Assembly (NCBI GenBank): GCA_947166565.1
Contig: CAMVEL010000010.1
Location: 1 to 54,365 of the forward strand
Source of the DNA: an uncultured Erysipelotrichaceae bacterium
GTDB taxonomy: Bacteria > Bacillota_I > Bacilli_A > RFN20 > CAG-826
Direction: 5' to 3'
DNA: 54,365 nucleotides
This document shows positions 35,195 to 44,028 of the stretch, piece by piece (the first letter of the stretch is position 1; each line of letters starts with the position of its first letter). The notes beneath the pieces were generated by a model, which had not been told where the DNA came from, ran no database searches, and worked only from the letters and a program-made list of their open reading frames with translations. A program made the translations under genes and the position numbers.

Positions 35195-36193
35195 TTCTTT
35201 TTCTGTGTACATAGGCTTATAGAAATAGCGATTGTCCATCGAGAAGATCTTGTTGGTGAAATCGCCTTTTTCCACGCCTTCATAAGCCTTTTGGAGAATC
35301 ATCATCTTCGCATCGATATCATCGATCATCGAAACGATTTGGGATTCGCGGGTCAAAGGACGCACGGCCGCGCCGTATTCTGGGAGACCATGATGGGAAA
35401 GGAGGATATGCTCAAGGACGATTGCGACTTCCTTCTTATGGAAGGCAACGCTAGTCTTGTCCTTCTTTTCCTCTTCGCTTAAATCATCATAAGCAAAGTA
35501 ACCTAGTTCCTTAGCGCATTCATGGATGATGTTGGCCCCGATCGATAAATGGCCTAAAAGTTTCCCTTCTAGGGTATAGGATGTCGCGATGAAACCTGAG
35601 AGCTCAATGGTTTTGCCAATATCATGGAGGATGGTCCCAGCGATTACGATATCGCGGTTGAGGACGGGGTAGATATCGCATAGGTGAGAGGCTAAATCCG
35701 CCATGGTGAGGGAATGGTAGATCAGACCGTGAAGGTAATTATGATGATTGCTCGCAGCCGCTGGCCAATCGCGGTACTTCTTATAATATTTGGCAAAGAC
35801 CGCCTTCGTTAATTCGGATACGGCTTCGTCTTTGATGCTGGCGATATATTTCTTCAGCCTTTCATGAAGCTCTTTGACTTCCACTGGGGCCTTCGCGATT
35901 AATTCATCATAATCCGCGGTCAAGATATCAAGCTTGGTGGCCGCGAGTATCTTGCCTTGGAGTTTCTTGTCAAAGGAATTGGCCACGAGATCGACTTCGA
36001 CGTAATTCCCTTTTTCAAGGGTCACGTAATCATTCTCGGTTACTTCCCATTTACGGCAATCAAGGGAACCGGAGGAATCGCTCAAAAGAACCGTTAAATA
36101 CGGTTTGCCCGCGTTATTCACGCATTTCTTGCATTCGGAAACCAAGCATCTGATAACCGAACGATCCTTGTCGGTAAATTCGTTAAGCTTCAT
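35168..36193 (-). CDS. yhaM: 3'-5' exoribonuclease YhaM
   Basis: A 341-residue protein with an N-terminal OB-fold (to ~90) and a C-terminal HD domain: HHNYLHGLIYHSLTMADLA, TILHDIGKT and LSHHGLPEYGAAV carry the metal ligands. YhaM trims short RNAs and DNA. GGAGG lies six bases before the ATG, inside the end of recX, which it overlaps by 11 bases. The last codons form a terminator hairpin for the convergent hit gene. Confidence 0.94.
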   Translation of the reverse strand: MKLNEFTDKDRSVIRCLVSECKKCVNNAGKPYLTVLLSDSSGSLDCRKWEVTENDYVTLEKGNYVEVDLVANSFDKKLQGKILAATKLDILTADYDELIAKAPVEVKELHERLKKYIASIKDEAVSELTKAVFAKYYKKYRDWPAAASNHHNYLHGLIYHSLTMADLASHLCDIYPVLNRDIVIAGTILHDIGKTIELSGFIATSYTLEGKLLGHLSIGANIIHECAKELGYFAYDDLSEEEKKDKTSVAFHKKEVAIVLEHILLSHHGLPEYGAAVRPLTRESQIVSMIDDIDAKMMILQKAYEGVEKGDFTNKIFSMDNRYFYKPMYTEKEDSPFGENE

Positions 36194-36995
36194 TGTATTC
36201 CTCCTCTATGACCCTCTTGATATCCTCATATTTGTATCCCTTACGGGCAAGATAAGCGAAGATCTTTTGTTTCCTTATATATAAATCCTCGAATTTGAGG
36301 AATTTGTTCTTGGCGATGAAGAAATCCTTCTTTAAAGACTCCTCCTCCACGTTTTTGGGGGTTGAGGCAAGGGTGGCTTCAAGGGCTTCTGTGGCAACCT
36401 CCCTTTCATAGCCCCTGGCGATTAAAGAAGCTAGGGCCTTCGCCTTTTTCCTTGAGGAAGGCGTCTTCGATAATTTCTTGTTCAAGGTTTCGACATAACG
36501 GCAGGCGCGGTCATATTCCTTTTCCTCAGGGAAAGAGAGTTTGGCGATGATCTCATTCGGGATACCTTTTTCCTTCAATTTGGCAATGGTTTTGTTTTTG
36601 CCATATAACCGAAAATCGGCGATGTCGTTGGCGTAGACTGCCGCGAATTCCTCATCGTCGATCAATCCGTCTTCTTTTAGGCGTTTGACGATGGAGCGGG
36701 CCAAATCGACATTGGCCCCCTTATGCAGTAATTTTCCGAAAATGCCATAGCTTGTATAAATCTCTTTGCCCAAAAGCCTTAGGGCATAGCTATAGTATTG
36801 ATCTTCGTCGACGAAGGCGAGGAGCTTCTCCATTTCCGAAACGGAAACCTCTTTCCCTTCATATAAACGGAAATCGCTATAGGAAGATTCGGAGAGGGCG
36901 ATTTTCTCTCCGGATTCGAAAATCACATACACGCCTTTCTTCTTTTTGCGGATTTTGATTTCCTTAATGACGTCACCAATATTTTTTTCTGACAC
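36183..36995 (-). CDS. recX: Regulatory protein RecX
   Basis: A 270-residue RecA modulator made of helical triplets; SYALRLLGKEIYTSYGIFGKLL, RLKEDGLIDDEEFAAVYANDI and IRKQKIFAYLARKGYKYEDI are typical repeats, each described by its ends. The length is that of Bacillus RecX (~264). The start is GTG, supported by AGAGG nine bases upstream; it lies inside the end of the glycosyltransferase gene (23-base overlap). Confidence 0.92.
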   Translation of the reverse strand: MSEKNIGDVIKEIKIRKKKKGVYVIFESGEKIALSESSYSDFRLYEGKEVSVSEMEKLLAFVDEDQYYSYALRLLGKEIYTSYGIFGKLLHKGANVDLARSIVKRLKEDGLIDDEEFAAVYANDIADFRLYGKNKTIAKLKEKGIPNEIIAKLSFPEEKEYDRACRYVETLNKKLSKTPSSRKKAKALASLIARGYEREVATEALEATLASTPKNVEEESLKKDFFIAKNKFLKFEDLYIRKQKIFAYLARKGYKYEDIKRVIEEEYNEA

Positions 36996-38148
36996 GGCTA
37001 TATACCTCTATGATGCGATTATAGAAATTTTCCATCGAATATTCGTCAAGGCTTCCAAGAGCGTTTTCGATCATGGATGCATGCCTATCGGGGGAAAGGG
37101 TCAACACTTCTTCTAATTTGGCGGGGAAATCGGCTTCATCGAAGAAGAATTTCCCGGTTTCGCCATCGACGATGGCTCCGGCGAGGTTATCGTCATAACG
37201 GGCGAGGACCAAAACCTCGGATGCCATAGCCTCCATGAAGGTTAACCCTTGGGTTTCCGATAAGGAAGCAGAGACGAATACGTCGCCTAAATGATAATAG
37301 TTTTGGGTTAGCAAAGGTTCCACTTTGCCTCCAAAGATGACTTTGTCATTGATGCCTAACGATAAGGCGAGTTCCTGTAAGGAATTCTCCGCAGGACCCC
37401 AGCCGACGATAAGGAATTTCGTCTTTATCTTTGGCTCTTTTTTTAGGAATTCCGCGTATCCGCGAAGCAAGACGTCGATACTCTTCTCTTCGGCGATACG
37501 CCCAAGGGAAAGAATGACCTTTTCGTCTTTGGCGATTCCCAAAGATTGCTTAAGGGAAGCGATTTTCTTTTTGTCGATGTTCTTTTTCGAAAAACGCGAT
37601 AAATCGACTCCAGTGGGGATGACATCGATTGTCGAATCGATTCCGATTGAACGGAGATAGTCCTTGCTCTTCGCGCTAGGTGCGATTATCTCATCCATCA
37701 AGAAGCTCTTTCCCCTATAGAAAAGACGGACCACATGTCTAGCGAAACGGTCGAAATGGCCTCCCGTGACATAATAGGCGTAATCCTCAATCATCGTGTG
37801 GTAGGTATAGATTTTGGGGATTCCTAGTCTTACCGCGACGACGTTTCCGAAGATACCGATGCCGATATCGGTTTGGATATGGACGAATTCCGGCCCGAAG
37901 TTTTCAATGATCTTCATGGCCTCTTTGTTGTAGAAAGAGGAAATGCGATACCCATACACACGTTTTACGGCGATTCCAGGAATCCTTAAGACATCATCTT
38001 CAAAAGTAACCTCGTCATTGAAGGGGTTCGTGGTGACCACCAAAACGGAATGGCCGTGCGCCCTTAAAATGGAGGCGAGGTTCGCCGTACTTGTCGCTAC
38101 CCCGTTAATCTCCGGAAGGAAGGTATCGGAAAACAAGGCGATCTTCAT
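36973..38148 (-). CDS. GT4 glycosyltransferase, likely diacylglycerol glucosyltransferase
   Basis: A 391-residue GT-B enzyme. The N-terminal DTFLPEINGVATS and YTYHTMIEDYAYYV stretches and GVDLSRF match monoglucosyldiacylglycerol synthases such as those of Acholeplasma and LafA-type enzymes. The donor-site E-x7-E is present (ETQGLTFME). It would build glycolipids or lipoteichoic acid anchors at the membrane face. The ATG at 38148 overlaps the preceding flippase-like gene by ATGA and has GGAGAG upstream. Confidence 0.88.
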   Translation of the reverse strand: MKIALFSDTFLPEINGVATSTANLASILRAHGHSVLVVTTNPFNDEVTFEDDVLRIPGIAVKRVYGYRISSFYNKEAMKIIENFGPEFVHIQTDIGIGIFGNVVAVRLGIPKIYTYHTMIEDYAYYVTGGHFDRFARHVVRLFYRGKSFLMDEIIAPSAKSKDYLRSIGIDSTIDVIPTGVDLSRFSKKNIDKKKIASLKQSLGIAKDEKVILSLGRIAEEKSIDVLLRGYAEFLKKEPKIKTKFLIVGWGPAENSLQELALSLGINDKVIFGGKVEPLLTQNYYHLGDVFVSASLSETQGLTFMEAMASEVLVLARYDDNLAGAIVDGETGKFFFDEADFPAKLEEVLTLSPDRHASMIENALGSLDEYSMENFYNRIIEVYSRVRKKYW

Positions 38149-39689
38149 ATGGACCAGCTCTCCCATTCTCCACCGTCGTCTTCCTCGTTTTTCTTGGATT
38201 TGCGTGGGGCCTTAGGCTTTTTAGGTGGGGTTTCAGGCTTAAGTTTGGTCTCGGAATTTGGTACTTCGATAACCGGTGGCTTATCGGTTTTGGCATCGCC
38301 GCCTTGCAATTTGTTTTGCAATTGCTTGCGGGACATCTGACGGGTTTCGTACATCGTTTCCGCGGAGGCTTTCCTCTCGGTCATGGTCGACATGGTAAGG
38401 GCGATGAAGGTTTTGCGGTTCGCGTAATGGATCGGCTCCTTTGGACGGGAACGATAAAGTGCCGCGGTGACGCCAGAAACGAGCAAGGGCAAATGGAAGG
38501 TCGCGGTACGCCAAAGGATTTGGGTGGAACCAAGGACGGCACCAAGTTTTTCGGCAGGGAGGACCGCTCCGTTATAAGTCGTGAAGTAATTATGGAAAAG
38601 AAGGGTATAGAAAAGTTCGGATACACCGGCGGAACCCGGCAAAGGCAATAAGCCCGTAACCATCTGGTGGAAGGCGCCCAGGAAGGAGGCTTCCATCATC
38701 TTTTGGAAGGAGAACGGCGTTTTCACGCATCCGGTCTCGGCGGTGCAATAACCTTCCCAAGCGTTTAAGGACATGCCCGCGAAATACGGGGCGCAGAATC
38801 TGCAGAAAAGAAGCAAGAGGAAAAGGATTAGGACGAGGATAACGACAGGGATGTTCGCGGAAAGCCTACGGAGCTCAATCTTGAAGTTCTCAACTTGCAC
38901 GCGGAGGTTCTCTTTTGTCTGTTCGGGTTTTTTGACAATGCGTATCTTCCCCAAGAATCCGATGACGTGGTTGATGATGAAATTATGGAACCCATGCCAG
39001 AAAGACATCGTGAAAAGAAGGAAGATGACGGAGAGGTTAAGCAAGAAGCCAACGATGATCAAAGGAATCATCGGAAGCTCGAAACCGCCTATACGTATCG
39101 CCTCAATTCCTAAAATTGCATCGCGTTGGACGATAAAGGCGACGACGTCGAATATCAGCAATGCGGTTTGATAAAGGATAAACCACATGACGGCGATGGA
39201 GGCGGCATTAGAGACGATGATGCCCTGACTCTTCATCGTGTAGACCTGCATGACCTGACCTCCGCTAGCCCCAGGGGTAACGTCGGAATAGAACTGTCCG
39301 ACAAGGGAGGTCGCTATACCCTGATGGATTTTGTACCTACGGGTATAAAGACGGCAGAAGATGAAGATGATGAAACCGTCGATGATGTAAGAGATGACAA
39401 CGATTCCAAGCATCGCCATCAGATAAACCCAATCGGCTTCGGCGAAAGCCTGGACGATGAGGGAGAAGTTTGAATGTTCGACATCGCCGACTTTCGAAGT
39501 ACCGGTAAGGGATAAGGCAAGCGAAATACCAGTCGCGATCAAAACAACGAGAATGTAAATTACATACTTCAGGGTTTTGTGCGAATCCTTTTTTGGTGAT
39601 TCCTTACTGATTTCAAATTCTTCTGCGGCCATACGAAAACTGTCCGGGTCAATTTTAGCGCGAGCGCGCCTGAAATGAAACAGCCCCAT
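38145..39689 (-). CDS. UPF0104/MprF-type flippase-like membrane protein
   Basis: A 514-residue polytopic protein of the lysylphosphatidylglycerol synthase membrane-region family (UPF0104). About eight hydrophobic helices span residues ~40-440; TPGASGGQVMQVY and LLPLPGSAGVSELFY are family signatures. A soluble Lys/Pro-rich tail of ~80 residues follows, ending in an acidic stretch. The family flips lipids or lipid-linked groups. It is coupled to the glycosyltransferase, suggesting glycolipid synthesis and translocation. The start is uncertain (39689 or 39632), with no clear ribosome site for either. Confidence 0.87.
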   Translation of the reverse strand: MGLFHFRRARAKIDPDSFRMAAEEFEISKESPKKDSHKTLKYVIYILVVLIATGISLALSLTGTSKVGDVEHSNFSLIVQAFAEADWVYLMAMLGIVVISYIIDGFIIFIFCRLYTRRYKIHQGIATSLVGQFYSDVTPGASGGQVMQVYTMKSQGIIVSNAASIAVMWFILYQTALLIFDVVAFIVQRDAILGIEAIRIGGFELPMIPLIIVGFLLNLSVIFLLFTMSFWHGFHNFIINHVIGFLGKIRIVKKPEQTKENLRVQVENFKIELRRLSANIPVVILVLILFLLLLFCRFCAPYFAGMSLNAWEGYCTAETGCVKTPFSFQKMMEASFLGAFHQMVTGLLPLPGSAGVSELFYTLLFHNYFTTYNGAVLPAEKLGAVLGSTQILWRTATFHLPLLVSGVTAALYRSRPKEPIHYANRKTFIALTMSTMTERKASAETMYETRQMSRKQLQNKLQGGDAKTDKPPVIEVPNSETKLKPETPPKKPKAPRKSKKNEEDDGGEWESWSI

Positions 39690-39717
39690 AATGATTTTAG
39701 TTTTATCATACGCGCTT

Positions 39718-39733
39718 GCTCTTTTATAAGAGC
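39718..39733. repeat. Inverted repeat in the divergent promoter region
   Basis: GCTCTT-TTAT-AAGAGC lies between the flippase-like gene and the divergent giant repeat-protein gene, 29 bases from one start and 65 from the other. It could be a shared operator. Confidence 0.35.
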
Positions 39734-39798
39734 CGAAAAAACGATACAATTTAGTATAAGTTCGTGTAAGCTGTATTCATTTGAGGAGGAAATCCCCT

Positions 39799-42700
39799 AT
39801 GGCTGAAATAGACGAAAAGAAAAAAGAACGGTTGATGAAAAAAGGCCGCGGAAGGCCTTGGAAAAACTTTTTATGGTTCCTTTTGGGCTTCTTTACCCCA
39901 ACCATTATCTTCGGAATCGTCGCTTCTATTTTGCTTTGGGCCGTCCCAATCTCGGCCATCCCAGGAGCTAGCAACGGTTTCTCTGAAGAAATTGCCAACG
40001 GCAATATTTGGAACTTCGTCACCAACTACAAAAACTATACCTTAGGTGACATTCCCTTAATTCAGGACATGCTTACGAAAATGATTGAGGACAACCAACT
40101 CGATCAGTACTTCACAGTCGATTTCGAGGCCCTTAAGGATATCAAACTCGACCAAGAATCCGTCAGAAGTTTCGATTACAGCAAAGCCATTACCGTCACC
40201 GCGACCGTCAACAGTTTGAATTTAGGCGATAAGTTCGGTGACTTGAAGAATATCTCCGCCTTTACCGAATGGGAAGAATACAAGGGCGAAATCAACACCG
40301 CCGACCCAGAATTCAATCCAAAGCTCTACTACTATCGCGTTTCCACCGGAACCCAAGGGCTTGGTTTAGCCGTAAAAGACAACAAAGGCAACGAATACAA
40401 ACGCGCGTTTAACGACGACAAAACCCTTGTTGAGGGCGCTCATCCTCCATATTACCTACCAGCCCTATTCGACGTCGGCATCGTCGACATGATGGATATC
40501 ATGGGCGAACGTTTCCAAACTTGCTCCGCGACCTCCTTGCTTGAAGGCCTCGGCGTTGAGCCAGGAAGCGCCATCTATGACATGGTTGAAGGCAAAACGG
40601 TAGGCGAATTGGCCAGCATGGACGCGGAATCCTTCTATCTTAGGGACTTCCTTAATCCTATCTCTGATTATCAAGACCTCTATGACATCATCGGCTCAGC
40701 GGTCAACAAAGAGCCCGAAGATATTCTTCTTGGCGATCTTCAAAACCTCGACACCCAGAACATCAAACTCACCGATGTTCTTAAAAACGGCGACGGCTCT
40801 TATGACGATATCCTAAAGATCCTCCGCTCCGGAACCGGGGTTGATACCAACGACCAATTGACCTTAGGCAAACTAAAAGACCTTTCCGTCGATAACATCC
40901 ACCTCAACGACGTCATGAAATATGAAGTCGATGACCCAGCCACCCCAGAAAAAGAAGGCAACGAAGACCTTTATTCCATTTTAATCGACGCCACCAAAAA
41001 GCCAGGCGACCCAGAAGACTATGGTCCCGAGGATATCACCCTCGGCCGTCTATCCAGTGGTTTCAACGTCGATAACATCCACCTCACCCGCGTCTTAAAA
41101 GACAATGAGGACACGGAATTAATCTATAACATCCTCCGTTCCGCTACCGGAAAGGAAAACAATGGGGAAATCGTCCTCAACGACCTCAACAATTTCAATA
41201 AGGACACCATCCTCCTCAAATACGTCCTCGAGAATAACGCCGAGAACGAAGAGCTTTATGATATCCTCCTCTCCGCGGTCAAACGCGAAGGCGCAACCGC
41301 GGATGACCTCACCGTTGGTGATCTTAACGGCCTGGATACCAAGAAAATCAACCTTACCGCCGTCTTAGATCCAACGGAATCTAAGGATCTCTACGATATC
41401 CTCCTCTCTGCCTTGAAAGACACCTATATCGACGAGGATGATCATTCCCTTGGTAAGATCACCGTTGCTGATGATATCCGCATCGAACACCTCAAGGATA
41501 TTAAGACCAACGACATCCAGTTGACCTCCGTCCTTCCTCTTGAAGAAGACGATCCATTGACCCCCGAAAAGGAAGGCAACGAATCCCTTTACAAAGTCCT
41601 TTGCGATGTCACGGGTCGCGTATATCCGACCGACATCGACCAAATCGTCGTCGGCGACCTTTCCAATTTCTCCACCGATAACATCCACCTCGTGAACGTC
41701 CTCCCATACGCGGAAGACGATCCACTCACTCCGGGTGACGAAGGAGAGAACGAGACCATCTACAAGATTTTGGTCAACGCCTGCGGAGCTGCCTCCCCTG
41801 AAGCTTTGACTCTTGAAGACCTTAATGGATTCTCCACCGATAACATCATCCTCGTCGACGTCATGCCTCTTGAATTAGACGATCCATCAACCCCTGAAAA
41901 GGAAGGTAACGAGAACCTCTACAAGATTCTTTGCGATGTCACGAGCACTCCATCCCATCCTCGTACATATCCTGATTCCGTCAATGAAATCAAGGTTTCC
42001 GACCTTTCCCATTTCAATACCGATAACATCAAACTCGACACCGTCCTCGATTCCGCCGATGCCAACAACGACAAACTCTATAGCATCCTAACCGATGTCA
42101 CCGGAAAAGACGCGGACGCCATCACCATCGCCGACCTTAACGGCTTTGATACCGATAACCTCCACCTCGTCAACGTCTTGCCTTATGTTGGCAATGAGAC
42201 CCTATACAAGATTCTCGTTAGTTCCACCGGTTCTGCAACTTACGAAGACATCACCGTGGCTAGCCTCAACAATTTCGAAACCACGGGCATCCTCTTGACC
42301 GACGTCTTGCCTCTCGAAGAAGACGATCCATTGACCCCAGGGGTTAAGGAAGGCAATGAAAACCTCTACGCCATCCTTAATGACATCACTGGCAAGCCAT
42401 CAAACGAAATCACCGTTGGTGACTTAGGCAACTTCGATTCCGGTAAAATCCATCTTATCTCCGTCCTTGATTATGATGGTAACGAGACCCTCTATTCCAT
42501 GCTTTGCGACGCTACGGGCATCCCGGATTACAACGACATCACCATCGACGATATGAACGGGGCCTCATTTGATACGGGCAGCATCAAATTGGTCAATCTC
42601 ATCCCCGTCACCGATAACCCCGCCCTTTATAACATCCTCCGTGAGGCGACAGGTGCCGCGACCAACGAAGATATCACCGTCTCGGCCTTAAGCGGATTCG

Positions 42701-43224
42701 ACGTCAATAACGTTTCCTTAAGCACCGCCATTCCTAACGATACGGGCAACTCCATCATCGATATCCTCCGTGAGGATAACACCGTTACCATTGGCAATAT
42801 TGGCACCAAGATCAATAACCTAAGCCTTTCCAAGGTTTATGGTGGTGATAATGTCTTTACCCAGGATATCGGCGAGACCAACTGGCATGATACCTATGAC
42901 CTCAATCCAGATGGTTCCTACACCTATAACACCATGGGGACGGGGGAATGGTACATCAACAGAAATTCCTCCGTTTGGCTACTATTCTGCTATGAGCCGG
43001 AAACCATCAACGCCTCTAACGGCAGGGTCACTAAGTTCGCCCCATCCGAACTCACCTTCGAAACCCTTGCTAACGATGCCGGTTCCCTTGCTGGAAAGAT
43101 CACCAATTCCACGATTTATAACCTCATGGCCTGCGGAATCATTACCTACGATAACACGGCCGCCGACATGTTCTTAAAGCAGACCTTACAACAAGTAATC
43201 GACGCCGCCGGAGCAATGTTCTAA
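39799..43224 (+). CDS. Giant membrane-anchored tandem-repeat protein, unknown function
   Basis: A 1141-residue protein not assigned to a known family. A short basic cytoplasmic end is followed by one strong membrane helix (WFLLGFFTPTIIFGIVASILL), which leaves ~1080 residues outside. Residues ~65-290 form a beta-rich head. Residues ~293-1015 hold about 15 copies of a 40-65 residue repeat, roughly LYxILxxxTG, then DITVGDLNxFxTDNIxL, then xxVLP; five copies carry a DDPLTPEKEGNE insert. The last ~125 residues form a distinct domain with Trp and Tyr. There is no LPxTG. GAGGAGG lies nine bases before the ATG. It is divergent from the flippase/glycosyltransferase genes and followed by the flavin-reductase-like gene after 21 bases. 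Confidence 0.85.
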   Translation: MAEIDEKKKERLMKKGRGRPWKNFLWFLLGFFTPTIIFGIVASILLWAVPISAIPGASNGFSEEIANGNIWNFVTNYKNYTLGDIPLIQDMLTKMIEDNQLDQYFTVDFEALKDIKLDQESVRSFDYSKAITVTATVNSLNLGDKFGDLKNISAFTEWEEYKGEINTADPEFNPKLYYYRVSTGTQGLGLAVKDNKGNEYKRAFNDDKTLVEGAHPPYYLPALFDVGIVDMMDIMGERFQTCSATSLLEGLGVEPGSAIYDMVEGKTVGELASMDAESFYLRDFLNPISDYQDLYDIIGSAVNKEPEDILLGDLQNLDTQNIKLTDVLKNGDGSYDDILKILRSGTGVDTNDQLTLGKLKDLSVDNIHLNDVMKYEVDDPATPEKEGNEDLYSILIDATKKPGDPEDYGPEDITLGRLSSGFNVDNIHLTRVLKDNEDTELIYNILRSATGKENNGEIVLNDLNNFNKDTILLKYVLENNAENEELYDILLSAVKREGATADDLTVGDLNGLDTKKINLTAVLDPTESKDLYDILLSALKDTYIDEDDHSLGKITVADDIRIEHLKDIKTNDIQLTSVLPLEEDDPLTPEKEGNESLYKVLCDVTGRVYPTDIDQIVVGDLSNFSTDNIHLVNVLPYAEDDPLTPGDEGENETIYKILVNACGAASPEALTLEDLNGFSTDNIILVDVMPLELDDPSTPEKEGNENLYKILCDVTSTPSHPRTYPDSVNEIKVSDLSHFNTDNIKLDTVLDSADANNDKLYSILTDVTGKDADAITIADLNGFDTDNLHLVNVLPYVGNETLYKILVSSTGSATYEDITVASLNNFETTGILLTDVLPLEEDDPLTPGVKEGNENLYAILNDITGKPSNEITVGDLGNFDSGKIHLISVLDYDGNETLYSMLCDATGIPDYNDITIDDMNGASFDTGSIKLVNLIPVTDNPALYNILREATGAATNEDITVSALSGFDVNNVSLSTAIPNDTGNSIIDILREDNTVTIGNIGTKINNLSLSKVYGGDNVFTQDIGETNWHDTYDLNPDGSYTYNTMGTGEWYINRNSSVWLLFCYEPETINASNGRVTKFAPSELTFETLANDAGSLAGKITNSTIYNLMACGIITYDNTAADMFLKQTLQQVIDAAGAMF

Positions 43225-43245
43225 TTCAAAAAAGGAGACACATGT

Positions 43246-43818
43246 ATGCGTATTTCATTAGGCACGAACGCTAACGTCACCCCTCTTCCCGTTTTGATTA
43301 TCGCCACTTATAACGAGGATGGCACCCCTAACGCGATGAACGCGGCCTGGGGCACTCAATTCGATAGGGATGTCATCTCTATCTATCTTTCCTCCCACAA
43401 GACCACGGATAACCTCAAAGCCCGTAAGGCCTTCACGGTTTCCTTTGCGACGGCCAAAACGATGAAGGAATCCGATTATTTCGGAATTGAGTCCGGTAGG
43501 AAAACCAATAAGATCATCGTCGCCAACTTCTCCGCTTACAAAAGCGAATACGTCGACGCCCCAATCATCCCTCAATACCCTCTTACCCTCGAATGCGAAG
43601 TGATGGAACTCCGTGAAGATGGCGAGGACGCGTATACGTTATTCGGCAAAGTCAAAAACGTCTCCGCGGATGAAAGCATCCTCACCAACGGGAAGGTCGA
43701 TATGGATAAGTTAGAGGCTATCGCTTTCTGCCCATTCGATAACACCTATCGCCTCATCGGGAAGAAAGTCGGCAATGCCTTTAGAAGCGGCCTTCTCATC
43801 AAAAACAAGAAGAAATAA
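43246..43818 (+). CDS. Flavin reductase-like FMN-binding protein
   Basis: A 190-residue flavoredoxin-type split-barrel protein: PVLIIATYNEDGTPNAMNAAWGT, SSHKTTDNLKARKAFTVSF and FGIESGRKTNKI mark the fold. Such proteins bind FMN and reduce flavins or small substrates. AAGGAG lies eight bases before the ATG, and the gene is 21 bases after the repeat-protein gene, so they are co-transcribed; no functional tie is evident. Confidence 0.9.
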   Translation: MRISLGTNANVTPLPVLIIATYNEDGTPNAMNAAWGTQFDRDVISIYLSSHKTTDNLKARKAFTVSFATAKTMKESDYFGIESGRKTNKIIVANFSAYKSEYVDAPIIPQYPLTLECEVMELREDGEDAYTLFGKVKNVSADESILTNGKVDMDKLEAIAFCPFDNTYRLIGKKVGNAFRSGLLIKNKKK

Positions 43819-43837
43819 AGCTATCTAAAATTATTTC

Positions 43838-43866
43838 AAGCGGGGTCTAAAAACTCCGCTTTTTTA
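43838..43866 (+). terminator. Terminator after the flavin reductase-like gene
   Basis: AAGCGGGGT (43838-43846) and ACTCCGCTT (43853-43861) pair with one wobble, followed by TTTTT. Confidence 0.85.
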
Positions 43867-43940
43867 TCCAAGATAAGACGGAAAAATGCAAGGTTAGGAT
43901 ATTGGCAAGATAATCCGCTTTATTTCGCAAACTAATTATC

Positions 43941-43946
43941 TATAAT
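43941..43946 (+). promoter_or_regulatory. -10 of the glucanase operon promoter
   Basis: Consensus TATAAT, with TTTATT at the -35 position (16-base spacer). The start of transcription would lie just before the cre-like operator. Confidence 0.5.
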
Positions 43947-43957
43947 AATCGAGCAAT

Positions 43958-43971
43958 TGGGAGCGCTTTCA
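43958..43971 (+). promoter_or_regulatory. cre-like / LacI-family operator
   Basis: TGGGAGCGCTTTCA fits the CcpA consensus TGNNANCGNTNNCA with a perfect AGCGCT centre. Its place just downstream of the probable +1 would give roadblock repression of the glucanase operon by CcpA or a local LacI-type regulator. Confidence 0.55.
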
Positions 43972-44028
43972 CCAAAAACGTCAGTTTTGATGGGCATTCC
44001 CTAGTTAATAGCAAAAAAGGAGAAAAAC

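Noticed and set aside
39799-43224. CRISPR array or DNA-level satellite
   Set aside because: The repeats are coding, of uneven length and divergent in DNA; no equal spacers or cas genes are present.
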